In this document: positions 40,656 to 49,807 of the stretch, piece by piece
Layout of the letters: the number at the start of each line of letters is the position of its first letter
Numbering within the stretch: the first letter of the stretch is position 1
Source: Pigmentiphaga aceris
GTDB lineage: Bacteria > Pseudomonadota > Gammaproteobacteria > Burkholderiales > Burkholderiaceae_B
Length of the DNA: 64,000 nucleotides
NCBI RefSeq assembly: GCF_008119665.1
Contig: NZ_CP043046.1
Location: 6,076,001-6,140,000 of the forward strand
Direction of reading: 5' to 3'
Position numbers and translations under genes: made by a program
The notes under the pieces: generated by a model
What the model was told of the DNA's origin: nothing
Seen by the model: the letters and a program-made list of their open reading frames with translations, nothing else
Database searches by the model: none

Positions 40656-41549
40656 TCAGCTATCGATGGCGCTGCCCAGTCCCTGCTTTTCCAGCAACGA
40701 AGACAGGTGCTCCCAGCCGTGGAAGGCAATCACGATCTGTCCTTTGTCACGCGCACCAAGCTTGAGCTTGACCTCCGTGCCCAGCTGATCGGACAGGGCC
40801 TCTTCCAAACGCGTCACGTCACGCGCCTGGACCTTGCTGCGGCGAACGGGTGCGTCCCCTTCGGCAAGCAGTTTGGCCACCAACTTTTCTGCCTCACGAA
40901 CCGACAGACGGCGTGCCACGATCTGGTTCGCCAGCTGAATCTGTGCTGCTGCGTCCACAGCCAACAGCGCGCGGGCATGTCCCATCTCCAGATCGCCGGC
41001 CAGCAACATGGTCTGCACCGGTGCAGCCAGGTTCAGCAGACGCAACAGGTTCGTGGTGGCTGACCGGGATCGGCCAACGGCTTGCGCCGCCTGCTCGTGA
41101 GTCAGACCGAATTCGTGGATCAGCCGCTGCACGCCTTGCGCCTCTTCCAGCGCGTTCAGGTCTTCACGCTGCAGGTTTTCGATCAAGGCCATGATCGCTG
41201 CGCGATCATCGGCCACGTCGCGGACCATCACCGGTACTTCTTCAAGCCCCGCCAGTTGCGCAGCGCGGAAGCGTCGCTCACCGGCAATGATCTCGTAGCG
41301 CCCTTCCCCGATCGGACGCACCAGCAGCGGCTGCATCACGCCCTGGGTGCGGATCGAGTCCGCCAGTTCGGCCAGCGCACCTTCGTCCATGCGGGTACGG
41401 GGCTGATATTTGCCTGCTTGCAGCACCGTGACCGGCAAGGACGACGGACTCGTATCCACCTCGCGGGCAACCAGCGAGAGTGCGCCGGGTGCGTCTTCGC
41501 CCAACAACGCATCGAGGCCGCGGCCGAGTCCCTTGGTTTTCTTGACCAT
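40656..41549 (-). CDS. parB: Chromosome partitioning protein ParB
   Basis: A 297-residue ParB/Spo0J protein. The N-terminus is KGLGRGLDALLG. The CTPase/sliding-clamp domain has QPLLVRPIGEGRYEIIAGER with the GERRFRAAQLAG motif. The helix-turn-helix region includes TNLLRLLNL, and a C-terminal dimerisation domain follows. The ATG at 41549 was chosen because other ParB proteins begin at this point; the frame extends nine codons upstream. It should bind the parS sites about 5 kb away near mnmG. A GNAT gene lies between it and parA. Confidence 0.96.
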   Translation of the reverse strand: MVKKTKGLGRGLDALLGEDAPGALSLVAREVDTSPSSLPVTVLQAGKYQPRTRMDEGALAELADSIRTQGVMQPLLVRPIGEGRYEIIAGERRFRAAQLAGLEEVPVMVRDVADDRAAIMALIENLQREDLNALEEAQGVQRLIHEFGLTHEQAAQAVGRSRSATTNLLRLLNLAAPVQTMLLAGDLEMGHARALLAVDAAAQIQLANQIVARRLSVREAEKLVAKLLAEGDAPVRRSKVQARDVTRLEEALSDQLGTEVKLKLGARDKGQIVIAFHGWEHLSSLLEKQGLGSAIDS

Positions 41550-41615
41550 GTCGATAAGACCTGTTTCGTGATTCATGTGAAGCGCCGCAGCGTCATGCGC
41601 GCGGTCGAGCGGGTG

Positions 41616-42428
41616 TCAGCCCGCAAAATTATCTGGCGCTCTGCGATACCAGTACGCAAAGCGATCTTGAAAACCATATTGGCAATACAGGTTGCGCGCG
41701 GGAGTGTTGCTGGCTGCCACCTGCAACACGGCATGTTGTGCCCCGTGCGCCACCGCTGCCCCCATGGCCGATGCCAGCAGGCTTCGGCCGATTCCCAGCC
41801 CACGGGTATTGGGATCGACCACCAGGTCGTAGATGCCCGCCAGCGTATCGTCCAGCACCACCAGCACGCCGCCCACACAACGTCGGCGATGCATGGCCAA
41901 CAAGGGCATCGCATCCATCGGCAGCTGCAATAGCTGGGCGACGTTGCTTTCGCTGTATTGCTCTGGCACCCCCAGCCGGCGGCCGATCTCGCGGGCGAAT
42001 CGTTCGCGATCGACCAGCTCGAAATGCAGGCCGGTGTCAGGCATTTCAGGTGGATGCGACAGATCGGCCGCCATCATGCGCCGATCGTCCACGGCTTCGA
42101 AACCACGCAGCGCCAGTGCTGCGTCGAGTTCTATCGGCTGGGAAAACGGCGAAATCCGCACTGTGGTCTTCATGCCATGCCGGGCATACCAGCGCGCGCA
42201 GAAACCAAGGCGGGCATCCAGCGTGCCCTGCCCCGGACCCAGCGCGTTGACACAACGCGTGCGCAACATGTGGCCGTTGTTCCAACGGATCAGCCACCCG
42301 TCGTACATCATCTGTTCACGCGTTGCCGTCGCGTTCAGAAAACTCTCCTCGATCCGCAAGGACAATGGGTCCTCGACCCGCAGCAACGCGGGCGCAATGG
42401 TGGTCGGATCGAAGACCGTCAAGTGCAT
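41616..42428 (-). CDS. GNAT-family N-acetyltransferase located between parA and parB
   Basis: A 270-residue protein. The C-terminal half is a GNAT domain with VVDPNTRGLGIGRSLLASAM (acetyl-CoA binding) and NTPARNLYCQYGFQ. The N-terminal half is less conserved and may be a second, degenerate GNAT fold. The ATG at 42428 is six bases from the parA stop, so it is likely co-transcribed with parA and parB. The substrate is unknown. The position inside parAB is the interesting point. Confidence 0.8.
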   Translation of the reverse strand: MHLTVFDPTTIAPALLRVEDPLSLRIEESFLNATATREQMMYDGWLIRWNNGHMLRTRCVNALGPGQGTLDARLGFCARWYARHGMKTTVRISPFSQPIELDAALALRGFEAVDDRRMMAADLSHPPEMPDTGLHFELVDRERFAREIGRRLGVPEQYSESNVAQLLQLPMDAMPLLAMHRRRCVGGVLVVLDDTLAGIYDLVVDPNTRGLGIGRSLLASAMGAAVAHGAQHAVLQVAASNTPARNLYCQYGFQDRFAYWYRRAPDNFAG

Positions 42429-42434
42429 ATGCAA

Positions 42435-43295
42435 TCAGAACAGCGAATCGACACGCGTGATCATTTCTGCACCAAAGGACAGGTAGGCCTGTGCGCCCTT
42501 GGATGCCTTGTCGAACACCACACCCGGCAGTCCATAACTAGGCGCTTCGGCCAAACGCACGTTGCGCGGAATGAGCGTGGAAAAGACCTTGTCACCGAAG
42601 TGGTTTTCCAATTGCGCAGATACCTGCTGCTGCAAGGTGACGCGCGGATCGAACATCACCCGCAACAAACCGATGATCGCCAGGTCAGGGTTGATGTTGG
42701 CGTGCACCCGCTTGATCGTGTTCACCAGGTCCGACAGACCTTCCAGTGCAAAGTACTCGCACTGCATCGGAATGATCACGCCATGGGCGGCGGTCAGTCC
42801 GTTCAGCGTCAGCAAGGACAAAGTCGGCGGGCAGTCGATCAGCACGAAGTCGTAGCTGTTCGACACCTCGGCCAACGCGGTCTTCAACTGCTTCTCGCGC
42901 GCTTCCAGTTCGACCAGATCCAGCTCGGCACCCGCCAGTTCTCGATTGGCAGGCAGCACGTCGTAGCCACCCGCCTCGGAACGCACCCGTGCCGTCGCAA
43001 TATCGGTCTCGCCGATCAGCACCTGATACAGGGTGGTGCTCAGGCTGCGTTTGTCGATGCCGCTTCCCATCGTGGCATTGCCCTGCGGGTCCAGGTCAAC
43101 CAACAGCACACGTTTGTCATGCTCGGCCAGCGCAGCAGCCAGATTGACTGCCGTGGTGGTCTTGCCGACACCGCCTTTCTGATTCGCGATGCAGAACACG
43201 CGTGCCGTCGTCGTCGCCGTTTTCTTGGCGGATTTTTTTGCAGGCGCGGTGCCAGCGTCAGAGGAAGATTGAGTACGGGAGTCTGCCATCGGCAT
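42435..43295 (-). CDS. parA: Chromosome partitioning ATPase ParA
   Basis: A 286-residue Walker-type ATPase. The deviant Walker A KGGVGKTTT is near residues 40-48. VLLVDLDPQGNATMGSG and FVLIDCPPTLSLLTLNG are further nucleotide-binding motifs. The first 30 residues form an extra Lys/Ala/Thr-rich leader. With ParB and parS it segregates the chromosomal origin. It lies downstream of rsmG and the lipocalin gene. Confidence 0.96.
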   Translation of the reverse strand: MPMADSRTQSSSDAGTAPAKKSAKKTATTTARVFCIANQKGGVGKTTTAVNLAAALAEHDKRVLLVDLDPQGNATMGSGIDKRSLSTTLYQVLIGETDIATARVRSEAGGYDVLPANRELAGAELDLVELEAREKQLKTALAEVSNSYDFVLIDCPPTLSLLTLNGLTAAHGVIIPMQCEYFALEGLSDLVNTIKRVHANINPDLAIIGLLRVMFDPRVTLQQQVSAQLENHFGDKVFSTLIPRNVRLAEAPSYGLPGVVFDKASKGAQAYLSFGAEMITRVDSLF

Positions 43296-43351
43296 CTGCT
43301 TGAATCTGCTTTCTAGAAAAAGGGTCGGGCGAGCACAGCCCGCCGGACCGG

Positions 43352-43897
43352 TCAGCGCGCGGTCTGCGGCGTGCGAACCAGCTTCGAGGCGTCGTAGCCG
43401 TGGCTGGGCAATTGAGCAAGAATGGTCTGCTCATCGGCCGCAGCCAAGCTCGGCGTGCGGGACAGTATCCACAGGTATTCGCGCGACGGGGTGCCCACCA
43501 CTGCGTAACGATAATCATCCGCAAGTGCAATCACCCAGTAGTCTCCCCACACCATGGGCAGCCACGACAGCCATGCCGGCGCGAACCGCACCTCAAGGCG
43601 GGCCGGCGCACCAGCTGGTCGCGCCAGACCGACCGCTACATCCTGCTTGCCGTCGGCATGGGTACATTGATTGGTGACCTCGATGCGCTCCGCATCGATC
43701 AGGCGATAGGTCGCCGTGGTGTCACGCACGCAGTCTTTCTGGAACCGGTTGGGGTAATTGGCAACTTCGTACCAGGTGCCCATGTAACGCGTCACATCCA
43801 ATGTCGGTATCGATTCCAGCGGTGCAACTTGCGCTGTCGCGCTGGCGCACACGCTGACGATCAGCGCGGCAAGACCTCGGCGCACCCAGGTCGTCAT
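43352..43897 (-). CDS. Bacterial lipocalin (Blc-like)
   Basis: A 181-residue exported protein. The signal peptide [27 protein letters not shown] segment lacks a proper lipobox, so it is more likely periplasmic than a lipoprotein. The lipocalin motif GTWYEVANYPNRFQKDC and the triplet YWVIALADDYRYAVVGTPS followed by YLWILSRTP are clear. Such proteins bind lipids or hydrophobic ligands. Its ATG overlaps the rsmG stop (ATGA), so it is co-expressed with rsmG and parA. Confidence 0.88.
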   Translation of the reverse strand: MTTWVRRGLAALIVSVCASATAQVAPLESIPTLDVTRYMGTWYEVANYPNRFQKDCVRDTTATYRLIDAERIEVTNQCTHADGKQDVAVGLARPAGAPARLEVRFAPAWLSWLPMVWGDYWVIALADDYRYAVVGTPSREYLWILSRTPSLAAADEQTILAQLPSHGYDASKLVRTPQTAR

Positions 43898-44604
43898 GAG
43901 GCCACCTCGTTGTCCGCAGTGCGCTTCATCCAGACGATGCAGCGCTGCGCCGACAGGCGCGGCACGAACAAGTTGGTCACGCCTTCCACCGCCCACTGCT
44001 TCTGGTCGCGGATGGCTGCCATTTCATCATCGGGCTGATGCCCTTTCATTGCCGTCAACAACCCGCCCGGGCGGACATGACGGCCAGCCAGTGCCGCGAA
44101 ATCCTGCAAGGACGCAAAGGCGCGCGAGACAACGATATCGGCATTGGCCAGCGGCATCGCTTCCACCCGCGAATGCACGGCGCTCAGGTTAGGCAACTTC
44201 AAGACGCTGGCAACCTGACGGACGAAGGCAACCTTCTTTTCCACCGCGTCAACGCAGCACACTTTCCACTCGGGCTGGACAATCGCCAGCACCACGCCCG
44301 GCAAGCCGCCGCCCGATCCGACGTCCAGGAAACTGGCGGGACCACCTTGCAGACGTTGTGCGAATTCCGGCACCACGGTCAGGCTGTCGACAATGTGATG
44401 CAGCAACATCTGCTGCGGGTCACGGATTGCCGTCAAGTTGTAGGTTGCGTTCCAGCGCATCATCAGCGCCATGTAATTCAGCAAGGCGTCGATCTGTGCG
44501 TGGCGCAAGGGAAGACGCAGTTTGGCTGCGTCGGTTTCAAGCTGGGCTGCAAATACTGCGCCGTTGAAAGGTGCGGTCGTCGGGTTCTGGGTGGTATCCA
44601 TCAT
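43894..44604 (-). CDS. rsmG: 16S rRNA (guanine527-N7)-methyltransferase RsmG (GidB)
   Basis: A 236-residue SAM-dependent methyltransferase. The conserved N-terminal [16 protein letters not shown] leads into the SAM-binding loop [28 protein letters not shown] is the family motif. Loss of RsmG gives low-level streptomycin resistance in several bacteria. It overlaps mnmG upstream and the lipocalin gene downstream. Confidence 0.96.
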   Translation of the reverse strand: MMDTTQNPTTAPFNGAVFAAQLETDAAKLRLPLRHAQIDALLNYMALMMRWNATYNLTAIRDPQQMLLHHIVDSLTVVPEFAQRLQGGPASFLDVGSGGGLPGVVLAIVQPEWKVCCVDAVEKKVAFVRQVASVLKLPNLSAVHSRVEAMPLANADIVVSRAFASLQDFAALAGRHVRPGGLLTAMKGHQPDDEMAAIRDQKQWAVEGVTNLFVPRLSAQRCIVWMKRTADNEVAS

Positions 44605-46523
44605 GCCGCTGCCGTGGTGTCACGGCGTCCGTATTGCAAACGTTTCAGATGAATCAGCAGCAGTGAAATCGCAGCCGGCGTCATGCCGGAGATGCGACTG
44701 GCCTGGCCTACCGTTTCGGGCAAATGCGTCTTGAGTTTCTGGCGAACTTCAAAGGACAGGCTGCGCACCGCGTCGTAGTCGATATCGGCGGGGATGCGGT
44801 GATTTTCGTGGCCAGCCTGTTTCTGCACTTCATCCAACTGACGTGCGATATACCCTTCGTACTTGACCTGGATTTCGATCTGTTCGGCCACGATGGGGTC
44901 AGCTTCACCCGGCCCAGCCAGCAAGCTGTCATCGGCCAGGCGGGCAGCCATCAGTGCCTCGTAAGACACGTTCGGGCGCTTGAGCAGATCGAACAGGGAA
45001 TATTCACGCTCGATCGCCTTGCCCAGCAAGGGTTCGGCAATGGCCGCCGTCAAAATGCGCGGATTGACCCAGGTAGCGCGCAGGCGCTGCACTTCCCGCT
45101 CGATGGCATCACGCTTGCGGTTGAAGGCATCCCAGCGGATGTCATCGACCAAGCCCAGTTCGCGTCCGACTTCGGTCAGACGAAGATCGGCATTGTCTTC
45201 CCGCAGGCTCAGGCGATATTCCGCGCGCGAAGTGAACATGCGATACGGCTCGGTCACCCCCCGGGTGATCAGGTCATCTACCATCACGCCCAGATACGCT
45301 TCATCGCGACGCGGTGTCCACGGTTCGTCATTGCGTGCAAATCGGGCAGCGTTGATGCCGGCCAGCAGACCTTGGGCAGCCGCCTCTTCGTAGCCTGTGG
45401 TGCCGTTGATCTGGCCGGCGAAGAACAGCCCTTCGATTTGGCGCGATTGCAGCGACGAGGTCAGTCCACGCGGGTCGAAGTAGTCGTATTCGATCGCATA
45501 ACCCGGACGCAAGATGAATGCGTTTTCCAGGCCGGGCAACGAGTGAATCAACTCAAGCTGCACATCGAAGGGCAAGCTGGTCGACACACCGTTCGGATAA
45601 AACTCGTTGGTGGTCAGGCCTTCGGGCTCCAGGAAAATCTGGTGCGATTCCTTGTCCGCGAAGCGATGGATCTTGTCTTCGATCGACGGGCAGTAACGCG
45701 GCCCCACGCCCTCGATCACACCGGTGTACATCGGCGACCGATCCAGACCAGCACGAATGATGTCGTGGGTGCGGGCGTTGGTATGGGTCACCCAGCACGG
45801 CACTTGTTTGGGATGCATCGCGGCATTGCCCAAATACGAGAACACCGGCACCGGGTCCAGGTCACCGGGTTGTTCAGCAAGCTTGCTGAAATCGATGGTG
45901 CGCCCATCGATACGCGGCGGCGTACCGGTTTTCAACCGACCTTGCGGCAACGCAAGTTCCTGCAGTCGCTTGCCCAAGGACTGCGCCGGCGGGTCCCCTG
46001 CCCTGCCTGCCGGATAGTGGGACAGGCCCACGTGAATCAATCCGTTCAGGAAGGTACCGGCCGTGACCACCACCGAGCGCGCGCGAAAGCGCAGACCAAC
46101 CTGCGTGACTGCGCCGACAACCTTGTTGCCTTCAACCATCAGGTCGTCAACAGCTTGCTGGAAGAGCCACAGGTTTGGCTGATTTTCCAAGCGGCTTCGA
46201 ATCGACTGCTTGTAGATAATTCGATCTGCTTGAGCACGCGTGGCACGTACTGCCGGGCCTTTCGATCCGTTCAAGATACGAAACTGGATGCCGGCCTCAT
46301 CGGTGGCAATGGCCATCGCTCCGCCCAGGGCATCGATCTCTTTGACAAGATGGCCTTTGCCGATCCCGCCAATGGAAGGATTGCAAGACATCTGCCCCAG
46401 GGTCTCGATGTTATGGGTGAGCAGCAGGGTTTTGCTGCCGGAACGCGCGGCGGCCAATGCTGCCTCGGTGCCGGCGTGACCGCCGCCCACGACAATGACG
46501 TCGAATTCGCTTGGGTACAACAT
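44601..46523 (-). CDS. mnmG: tRNA uridine-5-carboxymethylaminomethyl modification enzyme MnmG (GidA)
   Basis: A 640-residue FAD-dependent enzyme that, with MnmE, modifies the wobble U34 of several tRNAs. It shows the FAD-binding [17 protein letters not shown] near residue 13, [29 protein letters not shown] and FGQIN-type segments. The C-terminal domain ends in [18 protein letters not shown]. It is the first gene of the rsmG-parAB cluster and often flanks the replication origin. The parS sites lie just upstream. Confidence 0.97.
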   Translation of the reverse strand: MLYPSEFDVIVVGGGHAGTEAALAAARSGSKTLLLTHNIETLGQMSCNPSIGGIGKGHLVKEIDALGGAMAIATDEAGIQFRILNGSKGPAVRATRAQADRIIYKQSIRSRLENQPNLWLFQQAVDDLMVEGNKVVGAVTQVGLRFRARSVVVTAGTFLNGLIHVGLSHYPAGRAGDPPAQSLGKRLQELALPQGRLKTGTPPRIDGRTIDFSKLAEQPGDLDPVPVFSYLGNAAMHPKQVPCWVTHTNARTHDIIRAGLDRSPMYTGVIEGVGPRYCPSIEDKIHRFADKESHQIFLEPEGLTTNEFYPNGVSTSLPFDVQLELIHSLPGLENAFILRPGYAIEYDYFDPRGLTSSLQSRQIEGLFFAGQINGTTGYEEAAAQGLLAGINAARFARNDEPWTPRRDEAYLGVMVDDLITRGVTEPYRMFTSRAEYRLSLREDNADLRLTEVGRELGLVDDIRWDAFNRKRDAIEREVQRLRATWVNPRILTAAIAEPLLGKAIEREYSLFDLLKRPNVSYEALMAARLADDSLLAGPGEADPIVAEQIEIQVKYEGYIARQLDEVQKQAGHENHRIPADIDYDAVRSLSFEVRQKLKTHLPETVGQASRISGMTPAAISLLLIHLKRLQYGRRDTTAAA

Positions 46524-46686
46524 GAGAGAAATCCAGAAGAAGACCTGCAGGACGCGCGACGCGCTTATCTGACGTTAAAAACGTAGACGCTTGTATGGGC
46601 CAGAACCAAAGATTATAGGAGTGCACGCAGTGATAAGCGAGCCCGCCGGTACTGTCAGGTCTACATCAAGGGGCTGTTTCTATCGA

Positions 46687-46702
46687 TGTTCCACGTGAAA
46701 CA
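46687..46702. other. parS site 1
   Basis: TGTTCCACGTGAAACA matches the universal parS consensus TGTTTCACGTGAAACA at 15 of 16 positions. It is the exact reverse complement of parS sites 2 and 3. It lies 164 bases upstream of mnmG. Confidence 0.95.
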
Positions 46703-46764
46703 ACAGTCTGGATAAGCTGACTGAGGTTTGGAGATTGGTCCCTTCACGAAGATTAACGGGACTA

Positions 46765-46780
46765 TGTTTCACGTGGAACA
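46765..46780. other. parS site 2
   Basis: TGTTTCACGTGGAACA matches the parS consensus at 15 of 16 positions. Its centre is 78 bases from site 1. Confidence 0.95.
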
Positions 46781-46841
46781 TTGGAAGTGGGATGCTTTGT
46801 TCCAGTGTTGGTGCTGAGTTGATTGCGTGCGCGGCGGGTAT

Positions 46842-46857
46842 GTTTCACGTGGAACAT
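46842..46857. other. parS site 3
   Basis: TGTTTCACGTGGAACA is identical to site 2 and 77 bases from it. The three sites form a regular ParB-loading cluster. Confidence 0.95.
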
Positions 46858-46929
46858 TGTTGGATTTGCGCCGGATATACATGGTTCTTGGTTGGTGTTT
46901 TATGGCTGGTTTGTAGAGCTATGTAGCGC

Positions 46930-48005
46930 CATGCAGCCAGTCGCGGGTGTCGGGGGCGCGTCGCCTGCCCCGCTAGACCTACGCGTCGGGTCTCCCGCCC
47001 TCCACGTCGTCCAGAAGGGCAGCCGCCACGCCCCCGACACCCACGCCTTCAAAGCGGTTTGGTTAAAAGCTGATCCCGCCTTTGGGCGTGCCGTGATTTT
47101 CTGGCTGCCATGTGCTGGATGCGGTTCTCGGCATTTGGTGGCCACCGTTCTTAGCCACAACGCGGCTGGCCTTCGGGATTAGCTGTCCAGGTCGCCACGA
47201 AGCGAGTCAGCGGCTCACGTTTCTGACCGTATATCAGTGGCCTTTTGCAGCAGCGCCACTCAACAAGATCGCGCTCCTGCTTGGTGGTGGGGTGACACGG
47301 AAGCGGGTGGCCGCGCATCAGGTAATGCGACGAAAAGGCGGGGCGTCGACGATCTGTGCTTTTCAGGTTTGAGCGTAAGCGGGCCGAGCGGCAGCTTGAG
47401 TACGGACGTACCCTGACGGATACGTTTTTGGCAGCGAGCTGCTGCTGGCAGAACGTCGTGCAGTCCGAGCAATGGGTCTGTCTCGTTCGATTGTCAGCAT
47501 GCTCAACCTACCAAGCGTTCCTCAATTTCACGTTAGCAATCGACGTTCACATTAGGCTTTCAACTCTCACGCTTAGCCGCCCCCACCACGTTTGCCGCCA
47601 CCCTTCTCCGCATGCCGTGACGCGGCGGCCACCCGCTTCGGTGTCACCCCACCACCAAGCAAGCGCGCAAATTTCCTTGAGTGGCATTGCTGTAAAAGGC
47701 TGCTGAAGAACCTACCGAATTGCGAGCCGGAGGCGTCGCTTCGTGGCGACCTAGCCAGCCAATCCCCCGAGGCCAGCCGCGTGGCGATCAAGAATGGTGG
47801 CCAATAAATGCCGAGAACCAAGTCCAGCACCAAGCAGCCAGAAGAACAAAAACCGCCCAAAGGCGGCATGCGCAGCTAACCAAGAAAGCCTGAAGGCGTG
47901 GGTGGTGGGGCCGGGTCGGCTGCCCTTCTGGACAAGGTGGAGGGCGGAGACCCGACGCCAAGGTCAAGCGGGGCAGACGAGCCGGCCCCACCACCCGCGA
48001 CTGAC
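46930..48005. repeat. Long imperfect inverted repeat (about 430-bp arms, about 215-bp spacer)
   Basis: The left arm (about 46940-47360) matches the reverse complement of the right arm (about 47575-48000) along its whole length with small indels. Examples are GGTGGTGGGGTGACAC beside AAGCGGGTGGCCGC, GGTTCTCGGCATTT, GGTCGCCACGAAGCGA, CCAGAAGGGCAGCCG and CGTCGGGTCTC. Identity is perhaps 70-80 percent by eye. Short open frames in both arms encode related peptides but carry no known domain, and no transposase is seen. The spacer (47373-47570) includes a possible decayed helix-turn-helix remnant. The element may belong to a dispersed repeat family; its function is unknown. Confidence 0.75.
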
Positions 48006-48076
48006 TAAAGCACAGCTACACCATCACCAAAAAACTGCCACCACCCCAAATTGCTGCAGTGCGACAACCTCAGCAA

Positions 48077-48850
48077 TCATCGGAAAAAAGCGTCATACAT
48101 AGACTTAACAATCAGCGCCGAGACAACAACCAAAAACAGCCGCCGAACAAACCCCGTTCCATGCTTAAGCGCCATCCGACTGCCAATCTGCGAACCCGCC
48201 AGATTGAACACCGCCATCACCGCACCCACCGCCCACCACACATGGCCATCCGCACCAAACCACAATAGTGCCGCCGCATTACACGCCACGTTAACGATTT
48301 TGGCCGACACCGACCCAGACAGAAAATCAAACCCGAAAAAGCGCACAAACATAAACAGCAGAAAACTGCCCGTGCCAGGCCCGAACAAACCGTCGTAAAA
48401 CCCAATCGCCCCACCCATCAGCAAGGCCATGAACAACTCTCGCCGACCATCAAACTTCGGCGCATGCACACTGCCCAAATCCTTCTTCGCCAAGGTATAG
48501 ACAAACACCGCCATCAACACAAAAGGCAAAATCGGCCGCACCGTCTCAGGCGGAATTCGCGTCACCGACCATGCGCCCCAGAATGCGCAAAAGAAAGCCG
48601 CACACGCTGCCGGCAACGCCGTGCGCCACGGCACCCGCGTCGAACGAGCGTATCGCCATGCCGCCGAACCGGTCCCAATGATGCCCGCCAGTTTGCTGGT
48701 CCCCAACAAGGTCGCCGGTGCTTCACGTGGAAAAATCGAGAAAATGGCCGGGACTTGAATCAGCCCTCCCCCACCCACAATCGAATCGATATAACCCGCC
48801 ATAAAAGCGGCACAAGCCAACATGAGCCATTGCGTGCTCGATAAGTCCAT
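48077..48850 (-). CDS. TauE/SafE family sulfite/organosulfonate exporter-like permease
   Basis: A 257-residue membrane protein with seven to eight hydrophobic segments. It carries the duplicated TauE/SafE motifs: AGYIDSIVGGGGLIQVPAIF and LLGTSKLAGIIGTG in the first half, and GFYDGLFGPGTGSFLLF and VNVACNAAALLWF in the second. The ATG at 48850 was chosen; the frame runs on to 48904. Members export sulfite or organosulfonates, or move other small anions; the substrate is not known here. A parS-like 16-mer lies inside the gene. Confidence 0.85.
   Translation of the reverse strand: MDLSSTQWLMLACAAFMAGYIDSIVGGGGLIQVPAIFSIFPREAPATLLGTSKLAGIIGTGSAAWRYARSTRVPWRTALPAACAAFFCAFWGAWSVTRIPPETVRPILPFVLMAVFVYTLAKKDLGSVHAPKFDGRRELFMALLMGGAIGFYDGLFGPGTGSFLLFMFVRFFGFDFLSGSVSAKIVNVACNAAALLWFGADGHVWWAVGAVMAVFNLAGSQIGSRMALKHGTGFVRRLFLVVVSALIVKSMYDAFFR
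48719..48734. other. Candidate degenerate parS site inside the TauE-like gene
   Basis: TGCTTCACGTGGAAAA matches the local parS form TGTTTCACGTGGAACA at 14 of 16 positions and keeps the TTCACGTGGAA core. It is about 1.9 kb from parS site 3. Confidence 0.45.
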
Positions 48851-48908
48851 AGCAAAACCAGCGCAAAAAGTCGGGTAGAAGAAGAACCGCAGATGAATAA
48901 TCAAGGCG

Positions 48909-48939
48909 AAAAAAAACGCGGCCTCTGATCGAGACCGCG
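48909..48939 (-). terminator. Intrinsic terminator downstream of the fasciclin gene
   Basis: On the minus strand, CGCGGTCTC and GAGGCCGCG form a stem with one mismatch around GATCA, followed by eight T. It lies in the 311-base gap (48851-49161) between the permease and fasciclin genes; nothing else was recognised there. Confidence 0.75.
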
Positions 48940-49161
48940 CTTCCTTACCGACAAAAATGTTTGCCTGAGTGCTTAACTGGATGCTTAACGGAATGCTTGC
49001 GTGCGTATCCGGGGATACCTGAATTCAATACCCGAATTCGCTACCTGAAAGCACCCACGTTCATCGCTAAACCACCTCAGCACTCGTCAGCCAAGGCCGC
49101 CAGATTGCGCCGCATGCTAGCACGCAAGCCACCTTCAATTCCCCAACCCGGCGCAGCCGGA

Positions 49162-49623
49162 TCACTTGGGGAAAATCACCTTGTCGATCAAATAGACCAC
49201 ACCGTTATCGGCTTCCACATCTGCCTTGACCACCGACGCACCGTCAATCTGCCAACCCTGTGGCCCGTTCACCATCGCCAGCGTCTGCCCCTGCACCGTC
49301 TTCAGATTGCCCTGCTTCAAGTCATCCGCATGCAAGACCCCCGGCACCACGTGGTACTTCAACACCTCGGCCAACAAGGCCTTGTCAGCCAGCAACTGCT
49401 CGACCGTATTGGCAGGCAATTGCGCCCACGCCTCGTCAGTCGGTGCAAACACCGTATATGGCCCGGCCTTGCGCAAGGTGTCAGACAATCCCACTGACTG
49501 AGCGGCCTCCACCATGGTGCGCGCCTGACCCGTTGCTGCTGCCGTATCGACCACATCGGCAGCCTGAGCACCTGCTATGCAGCCTGCGCTCAGCAATACA
49601 CCTGCTATCCAGATTCTGTTCAT
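49162..49623 (-). CDS. Secreted fasciclin (FAS1) domain protein
   Basis: A 153-residue exported protein with a signal peptide ending near GAQAAD (about residue 22) and one FAS1 domain. The two FAS1 boxes are GPYTVFAPTDEAWAQLP and YHVVPGVLHADDL, ending NGVVYLIDKVIFPK. The ATG at 49623 has GGGAGG seven bases upstream. FAS1 proteins mediate cell-surface or protein contacts; the bacterial role is poorly defined. Confidence 0.9.
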   Translation of the reverse strand: MNRIWIAGVLLSAGCIAGAQAADVVDTAAATGQARTMVEAAQSVGLSDTLRKAGPYTVFAPTDEAWAQLPANTVEQLLADKALLAEVLKYHVVPGVLHADDLKQGNLKTVQGQTLAMVNGPQGWQIDGASVVKADVEADNGVVYLIDKVIFPK

Positions 49624-49807
49624 GTCCCGGCCTCCCGAAAAAATGGCGGCTGAGCAAGGAAACTCACCGTCTATCAATTGGCATCATGGACGTGTAGGCT
49701 GTAACCAGGCGCGGGCGCTTGGCAAGCGTTCGCAACAGCAGCGGCCAGGCAATGCTTGCGATGATAGTATCCGCTCACTTTAAACATCGACGTATGAGTC
49801 CGCGTTC

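Noticed and set aside
46620..46760. DnaA-box-like TTATCCAGA near parS as an origin
   Set aside because: Only one one-mismatch box was seen in this stretch; the dense clusters are at 53 and 57 kb.
47112..47869. Short open frames in the inverted repeat as genes
   Set aside because: They are related to each other only because the DNA is repeated, have no start signals or known domains, and use unusual amino acid content.
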